Positions 16,604 to 25,386 of a DNA stretch of 64,000 nucleotides are shown here, in pieces. The DNA is taken from assembly GCF_001314995.1 (NCBI RefSeq), contig NZ_CP012938.1:3720001-3784000 (forward strand), read 5' to 3'. The stretch's first letter is position 1, and each line of letters opens with the position of its first letter. A model generated the notes under the pieces. That model saw only the letters and a program-made list of their open reading frames with translations. It was not told the origin of the DNA and ran no database searches. Position numbers and translations under genes: made by a program. Origin of the DNA: Bacteroides ovatus (GTDB taxonomy: Bacteria > Bacteroidota > Bacteroidia > Bacteroidales > Bacteroidaceae).

Positions 16604-16645
16604 TTGATAGAATTTAGGTCATTTTTGATAGTATTCAGGTGGTTT
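16604..16645. repeat. Two direct repeats of 21 bp upstream of the ECF sigma gene
   Basis: Units 16604-16624 and 16625-16645 both begin TTGATAG and share ATT-AGGT and TTT at matching positions (about 17 of 21 identical). Just to the left, CTATC (16597-16601) and GATAG form an inverted partner. Spacing of two helical turns suggests a regulator binding site 118-160 bases before the sigma factor start. Confidence 0.6.
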
Positions 16646-16660
16646 TAATGGCCGGTATAG

Positions 16661-16702
16661 CAAAAATCCCATTTTGAAGTCACACCTGACTCAAAATGGG
16701 AT
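16661..16702 (-). terminator. Strong hairpin with T-run on the minus strand, between divergent genes
   Basis: Arms 16666-16682 and 16687-16702 pair over 16 bp with one bulge and a CACC loop; on the minus strand it is followed by TTTTTG. It would end a leftward transcript, but no leftward gene starts in 16703-17078. It could end a small RNA, possibly from the -7-like box TATTTTTG at 16824-16817, or act as an attenuator in the ECF leader. The rest of the 590-base gap 16487-17078 shows only an 8-bp palindrome (16962-16981) and AT-rich sequence. Confidence 0.65.
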
Positions 16703-17037
16703 AACACAAACAAAACAAACAATATTAGCGATTTTCACAAACAGCTGTCTTTTTATATTAAAAAATTCATAAGACTTAATTTAGAATATGTCGCTTAAAC
16801 ATTCTTTTTATGGGAACAAAAATATTACTTTCTGGTAAAAAGGAACGCATGATTTAAGAATAGTTATAAAGAATAATTGTTTTATGTATAAAAAATTGTG
16901 CCCAACTATAAAGAATTGTATTTCATAACTTAGTACAAAAGAGGCATAAATTAGTCTTTCGGTGATATTCTATAATATCACACATTCCAAAGTGATGTAA
17001 ATTCTCCAACTTCTTTTTTCACGTAAGAATTAATTTC

Positions 17038-17045
17038 TATATTTG
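17038..17045 (+). promoter_or_regulatory. Candidate -7 box of the SWIM/DUF6493 operon
   Basis: TATATTTG, 34 bases before ATG 17079. An in-frame TTG at 17043 lies inside this box, so ATG 17079 is taken as the start. Confidence 0.5.
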
Positions 17046-17078
17046 GGCAATGTACAACCAAATACCAATTTATTATCT

Positions 17079-18434
17079 ATGACTGATACTATTTCTTATC
17101 AATATGCAGCTCCTTCCACATTGCAACGGTCGGCCGATCAGGACGAACTGTTTCTTGCCAAATATAGCGAAATAGAAAAGAGAGAAGCCCCCTGTTTCTT
17201 TTGGGGAAAGCTGACGCAACCTTATATGACGGCACGCTGCCTCATTGCGTTATCCAATGTTGTGCAGTCCAGTTTCAACCTGACACCGGCACAACTTACA
17301 ATGCTGAAAGATCCGATTGTAACAGCTGGAAATAACCGTCTGCGCTTTGAAGGATTTTCTAATTGTGCAGGTGTATACGCCAGGGTCGATGTACTTCCTG
17401 ATGGACACGACGGAGAATTCTTGGAAAACGGGACAACGAATGTAGATTTTAATCCCGGAATGATTTCCGCTTTAGGAGGAATAGGCAGACAAGAAAATGT
17501 AGTAATGTCGGTCGGCCCCAAAGAAGTGGGACTCTATAATAAAGGTGAGAAGGTGATAGAGCGAAAAGTACCTCTTCCCGTAAAATGGATAAAGGGACTG
17601 ACTACGGTACAGATTTATCAATCCGTTGCCGAAAAGGTCTATTCCTTCAATCGCATACAAACCTTACAACTCTTCCAGACACTACCGAAAAGTAGTGTGA
17701 AATGTGACTATTATTTAGTGATGCGTGGTCAAAAACCGGCCTTTTCACCGGTGAAAAGTATGAATGCCATCTGCATCGGAGGACTCCACCGTTTGCGCTT
17801 ACTCGAACCCTTGCTTCCGTTTGCTGATGAACTGAAAGTATTTGCACATCCTACTATGCAATCTACTATCTGGCAACTCTATTTCGGTCCGGTCCGCTTC
17901 AGCCTTTCTCTTTCCCGCGAATGTTGGAGAGGATTCTCCGGAGAAGGTGCCGCACTGGAATCTCTGCTCGAAGATGTACCTGAAAGATGGATAGAGGCGA
18001 TGGATAAATACAGTTACGCCAACCAACAGTTCAACCCTACGCTTTTTGCCATAGAAGAGCATATTGACCTGGATAAGGTAGATTCTCTCTCGGCACGATT
18101 GGCAGCAATGGGTTTGCTGGGATTCGATTTGGATGAAAACAGTTTCTTCTACCGCCGCCTGCCTTTCAAAACCGAACGTATTTTGAGCCTCAACCCGCGA
18201 ATGATAGCTGCAGAAAAGTTGCTGGAAGAAGACAAAGTAGAAATCATTGCGAATGATGGCAACCGGACGGAAGCCCGTGTTGCAGGAAGCGGAGGAGTGA
18301 GGCATACCGTCATTCTGGACAGGGAGAACGAAAAAGAACGTTGCACTTGCACTTGGTTCAGCAGTAATCAGGGAGAACGGGGAGCTTGCAAACATATTTT
18401 GGCAGTAAAGAAACTAGCGCAATGGAAGAACTAA
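17079..18434 (+). CDS. SWIM zinc-finger protein
   Basis: 451 residues from ATG 17079. The C-terminus has the SWIM signature CxCx12CxH: Cys422, Cys424, Cys437 and His439 in CTCTWF...GACKHI, a zinc module found in DNA- and protein-binding proteins. The remaining ~400 residues show no catalytic motif I know; they contain strand-rich segments and a VMRGQKP-type core. Its last 13 bases overlap the next gene, so it is coupled to two DUF6493-like genes. Similar SWIM proteins (for example YehQ of E. coli) occur beside MolR-like proteins, MoxR ATPases and VWA proteins. No ATPase or VWA gene is adjacent here. Role unknown. Confidence 0.82.
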   Translation: MTDTISYQYAAPSTLQRSADQDELFLAKYSEIEKREAPCFFWGKLTQPYMTARCLIALSNVVQSSFNLTPAQLTMLKDPIVTAGNNRLRFEGFSNCAGVYARVDVLPDGHDGEFLENGTTNVDFNPGMISALGGIGRQENVVMSVGPKEVGLYNKGEKVIERKVPLPVKWIKGLTTVQIYQSVAEKVYSFNRIQTLQLFQTLPKSSVKCDYYLVMRGQKPAFSPVKSMNAICIGGLHRLRLLEPLLPFADELKVFAHPTMQSTIWQLYFGPVRFSLSLSRECWRGFSGEGAALESLLEDVPERWIEAMDKYSYANQQFNPTLFAIEEHIDLDKVDSLSARLAAMGLLGFDLDENSFFYRRLPFKTERILSLNPRMIAAEKLLEEDKVEIIANDGNRTEARVAGSGGVRHTVILDRENEKERCTCTWFSSNQGERGACKHILAVKKLAQWKN

Positions 18435-21409
18435 AAAAAGAACTGGAGAAGTTATCCAAAGCCTATGTGGATACTCCGGAGAATGAAGAGAAAATATTAA
18501 TCCCTTTTATCAAGAGATTATTGGAGTTGCCAATGAAGGACAGGCGGAAGTTGCTGCCGCTTATCCGGGAATTGCAATGGATAAAAGGCAGGTTCGCTGG
18601 TTTCAGCAGTGAGACAACCTGTAGTGCGGCACGGGCACATTTTCTATCGGCAGTACAGTTTGTATGTGCCAACAGACGGGAGATGGATATGGCATATCAT
18701 GTGAAGTTTGATATGCTTTGCAAACTACTCCCGCTTTACAACCCTGCCTGGCTGACAGACTTTATCAACGATGACAAAACATGGTTCAATTTCGATCTCA
18801 ATTACGAAGAACTGATGCAGCTCATGGATATGGGTTACCTCAAAGAAATCGCTCCAAGCCGTATTGCACATGTACTCCCCTGGATTACCCGCATCAGAAA
18901 TAAGAATCCCAAAGGAGACGATACTTTCAACAGTGAACTACTACTCAAACGGGATATTACACTGAAAGAACACATCTGGACGCTTTTCGAACACGAATCA
19001 ATCATCGGTTATCAGGATGATTGTGCCAAAAATGCTTATAAAAAAGGAATCACAACACGGGATGAAAGTATCAGCGCGGCCCTCTACCGCTTTTCACTGG
19101 ACGGCCATCTGGATAGAGAACAGCTACTAAGAGCCACCCTCGCCACTTTTCACCGGAGCTTCAAAAAAGACATGGCAGGATGGTTTGCCAGATTCTTTGA
19201 AACGCTGCAACCGACCGCCGGAGAATTGTTATCCTTACAGGAAGAGATCATGCAAACATTCACTTCTTCCTACACCAAGCCGGTAAATATAATGTTGCAA
19301 CAGTTGAAGAGCATTGCAGACGAAGAAGGATTCCGTTATCAGGAATTCATCGAACGGGCAACCATCCTTTTCTTCTCCAGTCCCAAAAACTCGCTATTAA
19401 CCATTTACTCTATCTTTGAAAAGATCGTTACGCAACATTCCGAGATGAAAGAGCCTTGTTGTATCACTCTCTGCCAACTATTCTTGAAGAAGGACGAAAG
19501 CCTGCAAAAGAAAGCTGCCAACTTTATTTCAAAATATGGGGACGCCTCTTCGTCCAATCTCCAAGAAACACTACAGTCTTATCAACCGGAGATATTTCAA
19601 AGCGTGCAAGCGATACTCGCATCTTTCAAGCCACAGTCTATAGATTCACAGTCTACAGAACCACACCTTGCAGAAGAAGCAAATGCAACAGATACAAGTG
19701 TGACAAAAGACATTCTTCATACAGAAGGAGAGAATACAGAAAGAAATAGTACAGATGAAAATAGTACCGAAAACTCCCTCCTCTCCGAAGAGCCACCTCT
19801 GGAAGCCATCCACATTTGCCGGGAAGACAACCGTATTCCATTCCCTACCAACAAAGAAGATTTCCTGTTTCAGCTTAGCCGTTTGTTCGACATGGAGGAG
19901 AACTGGGAGATAGAAACAACGATTGCCGCTATCATTGCTTTCCATCCCCAACTGGATAAAGAAGACCTCAACCGGATGGAACCTATTTTCCAACGGGCAG
20001 CCAATATTGTTGCCAATAGTTGGGAACCATACGAAGATCTCCTTGCCACTTTCCTGTTGGAATACCAACGCTTATGGGCACAGACAGACAACTCCAACAC
20101 AGGAGTTTTGAGAAACATGTTCACCCGGCTGGAAGAGAAACTGAAAGGAATAGATAAAAACAGGGGAGCTTACGACGAACGTTCCTTCAAACGACTTGCT
20201 GACTGGAAACCCGGTTACAGCAACGCAACCTGTTTCATACCTATCCAACAGTTATGGCTGAATGTGATCCGCCAAATAAAAGGAGGAAATTCATTGCCAT
20301 TGCTTTCTACTCCCACCCATACCCCGGCATACCTACAAGCCACCGAACTGATACGCCGGCTTGCCGCATACCAGGAAGCAGGAAAGAAACCTTGTTCGTG
20401 GGATTTCCAACTGGCTATTGCCCGTTGTGCCATGGAAGACAAAGAAGAAGCCATCGCCACCGCCCGGCAACTGTTACAAGATGAGTACCTGCATCTCTGC
20501 CTGTTCTTATTGGACGAAAACACGCAACCCGAACCGCCCTACAACCATCCAACCGCCTGGATAGCCGCCGGACTGGTAAAAGCACCGGAGACGGAATTTA
20601 AAGCATTCAAGTCTTTCTCCTGTAACACATTGCCACACAATCATCTGACAGGAGACTACGAGTGGAAAGAAGTGAAACCTAAAGAAAACTCATACGAAAC
20701 GGACAGACGCCTGCTTCAACTTGATTCTCACAAATGGCACAAATATATCGAACGCAACAGCCATCAGCTATGGCAGGAACATCTGATTATTAACAGCAAA
20801 TACAACATGGATGACTCCCGCTACATGGAACCTCTATTGTGTTGCTACCCTAACCGCCCGGAACCGTTGATAGCCCAAATTATCTCCAATTACATGGCTT
20901 TCGGCAGTCCACAGGAAGACAGCAAACGCACCCTTGCCTGTGCCTTACGCATGTTGTTGTCTTTCCATTGCCCGCTCAAAGAAATGAGTCTACTCCTATT
21001 AAGCGGCTCGCTGCTTTTTGTAGACAAAACAGTCCGTTCCTATGCAGCGGAGTTATGGGTAGAAGGACTCTCCACAGGAAGAATAAACAACCATCGGGTA
21101 GGAGAAATCCTGGCCCGGCTTATCAACATGGAACTTGCTCCGTTAAAACGCTTCACCACACAAGTATACGAAAGCATGTACAAACGAAGCGCTTTCCACA
21201 ACCGCCAACTGGAAGAATTGCTCACTGTATTTATCAGCGGATTGCCCGACAAACCCGTCACCGGACTCAAACAACTGCTCGAACTCTATCTGGAACTATT
21301 GACCATCAACCACAGCAAAGTTACAAACGAACAACTCTTGCAACGCCTGCAAGAATGGGCAACGAACAGCAATTTGAAGAAAGTGACCACTTCACTCAAC
21401 AAACTATAA
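18422..21409 (+). CDS. Large DUF6493-like protein, first tandem copy
   Basis: 995 residues from ATG 18422 (MEELKKELEKL), overlapping the SWIM gene by 13 bases. No signal peptide and no transmembrane segments. Mainly helical with possible HEAT/TPR-like character. Two large blocks (about 20-405 and 480-995) are separated by an acidic, Ser/Thr/Glu-rich low-complexity linker at about 412-470. Conserved marks shared with the next gene are REDNRI (about 480), LPLLSTPTHTPA (about 630), HPTAWIAAGLVKAPE, LTGDYEW, and VDKTVRSYAAELWVEGL near the C-terminus. The family assignment (DUF6493, MolR-related) is from memory. No catalytic residues are evident; a scaffold or partner role with the SWIM protein is inferred. 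Confidence 0.72.
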   Translation: MEELKKELEKLSKAYVDTPENEEKILIPFIKRLLELPMKDRRKLLPLIRELQWIKGRFAGFSSETTCSAARAHFLSAVQFVCANRREMDMAYHVKFDMLCKLLPLYNPAWLTDFINDDKTWFNFDLNYEELMQLMDMGYLKEIAPSRIAHVLPWITRIRNKNPKGDDTFNSELLLKRDITLKEHIWTLFEHESIIGYQDDCAKNAYKKGITTRDESISAALYRFSLDGHLDREQLLRATLATFHRSFKKDMAGWFARFFETLQPTAGELLSLQEEIMQTFTSSYTKPVNIMLQQLKSIADEEGFRYQEFIERATILFFSSPKNSLLTIYSIFEKIVTQHSEMKEPCCITLCQLFLKKDESLQKKAANFISKYGDASSSNLQETLQSYQPEIFQSVQAILASFKPQSIDSQSTEPHLAEEANATDTSVTKDILHTEGENTERNSTDENSTENSLLSEEPPLEAIHICREDNRIPFPTNKEDFLFQLSRLFDMEENWEIETTIAAIIAFHPQLDKEDLNRMEPIFQRAANIVANSWEPYEDLLATFLLEYQRLWAQTDNSNTGVLRNMFTRLEEKLKGIDKNRGAYDERSFKRLADWKPGYSNATCFIPIQQLWLNVIRQIKGGNSLPLLSTPTHTPAYLQATELIRRLAAYQEAGKKPCSWDFQLAIARCAMEDKEEAIATARQLLQDEYLHLCLFLLDENTQPEPPYNHPTAWIAAGLVKAPETEFKAFKSFSCNTLPHNHLTGDYEWKEVKPKENSYETDRRLLQLDSHKWHKYIERNSHQLWQEHLIINSKYNMDDSRYMEPLLCCYPNRPEPLIAQIISNYMAFGSPQEDSKRTLACALRMLLSFHCPLKEMSLLLLSGSLLFVDKTVRSYAAELWVEGLSTGRINNHRVGEILARLINMELAPLKRFTTQVYESMYKRSAFHNRQLEELLTVFISGLPDKPVTGLKQLLELYLELLTINHSKVTNEQLLQRLQEWATNSNLKKVTTSLNKL

Positions 21410-21416
21410 TTAATTC

Positions 21417-24326
21417 ATGATTATGACCCTCGAAGAACGCCTCAACGAAATAGTAGAAAAGCAACAGGGGGATGCCATCATCCCCTTTCTGCAAGGACTC
21501 ACACAGGAAGAACGAAAGAGCCTGGTACCCCGCCTGAACAAACTGGAAGAATACTACAGTAAATTCGTGCAACTTAACAAGAACACATACGGTACACGGG
21601 GGACTTCCGCACAGCATCGTATCATCAATCTTACCGCTCTCGTCATCTATTCGCTGAAAGAATTCCGTAAACACCAATGGGGAATCAACACCGAGCAACT
21701 GAATGAATTAACCCCGTGGTACGTTCCCTCCTGGCTCGACAGCTTCTTCAAAGAAGGTGAAGGCAAAGAGTTCGGCGGTTTCTACGGAATGGATTACGAA
21801 GTCCTGATGGATTGGATAGAGCAGGGAATACTTACTGTGACACCTTCTCCACAAACCATTGCGGGTTATCTGGTGAATTATATGAATAATACTGATTTCC
21901 TGCAAAAACGCGAAATCACACTTCAAGAACATATTTGGTATCTCTTTGAATACGACTGCGGACAAAATTGGATGGATAACCGGAATGGCGGACAACCTTA
22001 TTTTTCTTTCAGATACTTCGTAGAACACGGACAACTAGACCGTATGCGTGTGCTAAAGGAATCTCTGCTCGCTGTCAACCGAAATATGAACAAGAATTTA
22101 TGCGGCTGGTTTGCAGGCATGTTTACCGCACTTACTCCCAGCATAGAAGAACAACTCGCGTTACAACCGGAAATATTAGCCGTCCTGTCCGCCCCTCACA
22201 GTCGCCCAGTCAATATCATGCTCGGACTGCTGAAGGGCTTATGCAATCATCCGCAATTCCGGATCGAAGAGTTTCTGAATCAGACTTCCGTTCTTTTCGC
22301 TTCAGATGTGAAGGCAGTCCACCAAAACACATTGGCCGTACTTAACAAGCTGGCAAAAGAAAGAAAAGAATTTCGTGACGCCATCTGTTGTGTTGCCACA
22401 CAAGGATTAATGAGCCGGGAAGAATCCACTCAAAGCAAGATAGTCAAACTGATCCTGACGTATGGAGAGACGGAATCTACCACATTAAGAGAAGCACTCG
22501 CCGTATATACGGAAACGATGTTGGCAAACACTAAAAAAGAACTGAAGGCTTATCTGGAGAATAATGAGTCTGGCCATACTTCTGCCCATAATGAAGCAGC
22601 TCCCGCCCACTCCGAGCAGCCCGACAACGATTCCGCCTCTTTCGTGTATGAACCGATACTCCCCATTATCCGTGAGGACAACCGGATACAGGAAATTGCT
22701 TCTCCCGAAGACCTGATATTTCTTGCCAGCCAAGTGCTGGATGGGAACGAGATCCATCACTTCGACCTGTTACTCGGTGCCTTAGTGCAATGGGACCGTC
22801 AACAGGACACAAAACAAATCTCACAATGGGCCCCCATCCTTCAACGCGCTTACAAACTACTGATGAGCGGAGGAAGTTCACGAAACGGCCTATTAGACCA
22901 ACTGATGGCAACTTTCCTCCTTGATTATGCAAAACTACTGGTTAAACGCTTCCCTAAAGAAGCAAAAGAGCTAAGTGACTTGCATCAGAAAATGGTACAA
23001 AAAGACGAACTGCAGAAAGGTAAATGGAACTATCGTAATCTGCAGAAACTCACCATCCGTCAGAAAACGAACCAAAAAGAGAAATTCCCTGTTCACAAGC
23101 AGCTATTATGCCGGACATTAGATCTTTTAGAAAGCAAGGAGAAACCTTTACCCCTATTGTCCACTCCTACCCATACTCCTATGTTTATCGCTCCGGCAAC
23201 CCTGGTAGAAAGGTTAAAACAATATCAGCAAGCAAACACTGAGCCAGACGATATGGATATGCAAATAGCACTCTCACGAGTGGCATTGGATAATTCATCA
23301 CAAGAACTTCCTATTATCCTCCAAGACTTAAAGGAAGAATACCAGCGCTTACTTTCTTTCTTGTTGGGAGCAGAAGATGTACTCCCCCAAGCACCCTTCA
23401 CCCATCCTTCTTGGTGGATGACAGCAGGACTAATCAAGTCGCCGGAAACAATCTACTCCGAATTCAAAGATTTCTCATACAATAAAGGTCCACGCGAGTT
23501 CCTGACTGGAAACTTTACGTGGAGAACTTATCTGCGTACTCACTCATATACCGATTACAACAAGAAAGTAGTAGAATGGACCTCCGCAACTCTTACTTTC
23601 GATATTCCGGAAAGCAAAAACTCTCATGTCGTCAATAAAGATGAATATAATGAGAGAATCAGTTACCATTCATACGATTCGCATCCGTTAGTGGTCGAAA
23701 TGTATCCGCTGATAGAGCGCTTCGACGATATACAAAATGACTTGCCACGTTTAGCATGGTTAACTCCCAATATGCCGGAACCATTATTAGTATGGTGTAT
23801 CCGCAGTGCCATTTACGATCCGATGTTAAATGAGGTTAGGGAAATAGGCATCACCAAAGCTACTATCGAAGCACTTCATCAGTTAAGACATACTTGGCAG
23901 GAGGCGTCTTATATTCTGGAAGCCAGTTGTATGTTGGTAGCAGATAAGACTTCCCGTTCTTATGCCGCTGAAATCTGGATAGATCGTGTCGGCAAAGGAT
24001 GCATAGACAGTAAGCGCATAGGTAAAATCTTAGGTTCACATCAACATACCGGCTGGGGACCGCTGAAAAGACTCACCGACCTGATACAGCAACAAATGAT
24101 GAATGTCAGTCCCCTGCACAACCGGGAATTGGAGAATCTAATCGTAGCAATGCTGGCCGGACTTCCGGAGAAGCCGATCAAAGATTTAAAGAAGTTGTTG
24201 GAGATCTATGCGGAACTGTTATCAATCAACCACAGCAAAGCCAAAGACGAACAGGTTTTGCACCTGTTGAATGTTTGGAAAGGGGGCGCTAATCTGAAGA
24301 AAGCAGTGGCTAATATCCAACATTAA
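21417..24326 (+). CDS. Large DUF6493-like protein, second tandem copy
   Basis: 969 residues from ATG 21417 (ATG 21423 is equally possible), 7 bases after the previous stop. Clearly a paralogue of the preceding protein in the same domain order: REITLQEHIWYLFE, REDNRIQEIASPEDL, LPLLSTPTHTPMF, HPSWWMTAGLIKSPE, LTGNFTW, ADKTSRSYAAEIW and LLSINHSKAKDEQVL all have counterparts. The linker at about 383-410 is again low-complexity (HTSAHNEAAPAHSEQPDND). The strong divergence between copies indicates an old duplication with separate roles. A 22-bp-period repeat array follows the stop codon. No terminator of the usual kind is seen. Confidence 0.72.
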   Translation: MIMTLEERLNEIVEKQQGDAIIPFLQGLTQEERKSLVPRLNKLEEYYSKFVQLNKNTYGTRGTSAQHRIINLTALVIYSLKEFRKHQWGINTEQLNELTPWYVPSWLDSFFKEGEGKEFGGFYGMDYEVLMDWIEQGILTVTPSPQTIAGYLVNYMNNTDFLQKREITLQEHIWYLFEYDCGQNWMDNRNGGQPYFSFRYFVEHGQLDRMRVLKESLLAVNRNMNKNLCGWFAGMFTALTPSIEEQLALQPEILAVLSAPHSRPVNIMLGLLKGLCNHPQFRIEEFLNQTSVLFASDVKAVHQNTLAVLNKLAKERKEFRDAICCVATQGLMSREESTQSKIVKLILTYGETESTTLREALAVYTETMLANTKKELKAYLENNESGHTSAHNEAAPAHSEQPDNDSASFVYEPILPIIREDNRIQEIASPEDLIFLASQVLDGNEIHHFDLLLGALVQWDRQQDTKQISQWAPILQRAYKLLMSGGSSRNGLLDQLMATFLLDYAKLLVKRFPKEAKELSDLHQKMVQKDELQKGKWNYRNLQKLTIRQKTNQKEKFPVHKQLLCRTLDLLESKEKPLPLLSTPTHTPMFIAPATLVERLKQYQQANTEPDDMDMQIALSRVALDNSSQELPIILQDLKEEYQRLLSFLLGAEDVLPQAPFTHPSWWMTAGLIKSPETIYSEFKDFSYNKGPREFLTGNFTWRTYLRTHSYTDYNKKVVEWTSATLTFDIPESKNSHVVNKDEYNERISYHSYDSHPLVVEMYPLIERFDDIQNDLPRLAWLTPNMPEPLLVWCIRSAIYDPMLNEVREIGITKATIEALHQLRHTWQEASYILEASCMLVADKTSRSYAAEIWIDRVGKGCIDSKRIGKILGSHQHTGWGPLKRLTDLIQQQMMNVSPLHNRELENLIVAMLAGLPEKPIKDLKKLLEIYAELLSINHSKAKDEQVLHLLNVWKGGANLKKAVANIQH

Positions 24327-24359
24327 GAAGATTGTTGCAACTACTTAATCTCTTACTTT

Positions 24360-24447
24360 GTGCCACCGTATTGGCACGGCTGTGCCATCGAAGTGGCAAA
24401 GTTGTGCCAACGTAGAGGCATAACTGTGCCAATATAGTGGCACGACC
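24360..24447. repeat. Four-unit palindromic array with exact 22-bp period (locus B)
   Basis: Units at 24360, 24382, 24404 and 24426. Each has the form GTGCCA-N6-TGGCAC: units 1 and 4 are perfect in both arms, units 2 and 3 have one or two changes in the right arm. The 6-base spacers differ (CCGTAT, TCGAAG, ACGTAG, ATATAG). Position: 34 bases after the second DUF6493-like stop and just before the promoter of the next gene. Each unit could form a small hairpin or bind a dimeric protein. Confidence 0.9.
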
Positions 24448-24483
24448 TGACCACTTAAACAATCAGGATTTAAAGGTAGCTTA

Positions 24484-24514
24484 TTGGAGCAAAAGCCAAA
24501 AAGAAGTATCTTTG
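24484..24514 (+). promoter_or_regulatory. Promoter of the D-Ala-D-Ala dipeptidase-like gene
   Basis: TTG (24484-24486), 20 bases, TATCTTTG (24507-24514); the start codon follows 23 bases later. The repeat array ends 36 bases upstream of the -33 element, so it is placed where it could influence initiation. Confidence 0.75.
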
Positions 24515-24537
24515 GCACACTAAATACAAAAGGTTGA

Positions 24538-25317
24538 ATGATTATTCTAAAATATAGTTTCGCTATCTTCTGTTTGCTGCTGACAGGATGCTCCTTCTTT
24601 TCCAGCCAAAAGGAAAAGGAGAACCCCGCCCTGACGGAATATGAATATACGACGGACGATATGCAATCCGGCGAAGAAAGTTCCACCATCTCACCGCCAC
24701 CGATAGAGCGAAGCGCAATGGCTCTCTACATGGATTCACTGGGACTCGTCAACGTAACCGATCTGGATAGCAGCCTCGTTGTTAAGTTGATGTATACGCA
24801 AGCTGATAATTTCACTAGCGAAGTGCTTTACGACAACTTAACGGAAGCCTATCTGCATCCGGATGCGGCATACGCTCTTATAGAAGCACAAAAAGCCTTG
24901 AAAAAGCTACACCCGTCTTATAGTCTTATCATTTACGATGCAGCCCGCCCCATGTCGGTACAAAAGAAGATGTGGAACGTAGTGAAAGGAACGTCCAAAT
25001 ACAAATATGTCTCTAACCCAAACCGTGGAGGCGGACTACACAACTACGGACTGGCAGTAGACATCAGTATTCAAGACTCTTTAGGGCAGCCTTTACCTAT
25101 GGGAACCCAAGTAGACCATTTAGGTGTGGAAGCCCACATCACAAACGAAAACGAACTGGTACATAACGGAAAAATGAGTGAAACAGAACGTCAGAACCGG
25201 ATACTGCTGCGAAAAGTAATGAAAGAAGCCGGGTTCCGTGCATTACCCAGCGAGTGGTGGCATTTCAATTTTTGCAGCCGGGATGTAGCCAGACAGAAAT
25301 ATAAGTTAATACCATAA
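24538..25317 (+). CDS. VanX-like D-alanyl-D-alanine dipeptidase, lipoprotein
   Basis: 259 residues of peptidase family M15D. Lipobox LLTGC with Cys18, so it is envelope-anchored, unlike cytoplasmic VanX. Zinc site: His168 and Asp175 in GLHNYGLAVD plus His242 in EWWHFNF; Glu239 is the catalytic base and Arg137 in YDAARP the substrate-binding Arg. It should hydrolyse D-Ala-D-Ala or related dipeptides released from peptidoglycan. Residues 20-55 are an acidic linker. There is no vanH/vanA-type ligase nearby, so a resistance role is unlikely; cell-wall recycling is more plausible. Confidence 0.9.
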   Translation: MIILKYSFAIFCLLLTGCSFFSSQKEKENPALTEYEYTTDDMQSGEESSTISPPPIERSAMALYMDSLGLVNVTDLDSSLVVKLMYTQADNFTSEVLYDNLTEAYLHPDAAYALIEAQKALKKLHPSYSLIIYDAARPMSVQKKMWNVVKGTSKYKYVSNPNRGGGLHNYGLAVDISIQDSLGQPLPMGTQVDHLGVEAHITNENELVHNGKMSETERQNRILLRKVMKEAGFRALPSEWWHFNFCSRDVARQKYKLIP

Positions 25318-25319
25318 AT

Positions 25320-25363
25320 CGGTGCTCGGCAAGATCATAACCGGTGCTCAACGATTCATTGTA
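25320..25363. repeat. Weak two-copy repeat at 22-bp spacing (locus C)
   Basis: CGGTGCTC occurs at 25320-25327 and 25342-25349, exactly 22 bases apart, in the 69-base gap between two genes. Only 8 bases are shared, so this is suggestive only because of the same spacing seen in three stronger arrays. Confidence 0.35.
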
Positions 25364-25386
25364 ATATCCTATAACACAATAACGCC

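Noticed and set aside
24538..25317. Glycopeptide resistance (vanX) determinant
   Set aside because: No vanH/vanA or regulator genes nearby, and the protein is a lipoprotein rather than cytoplasmic.
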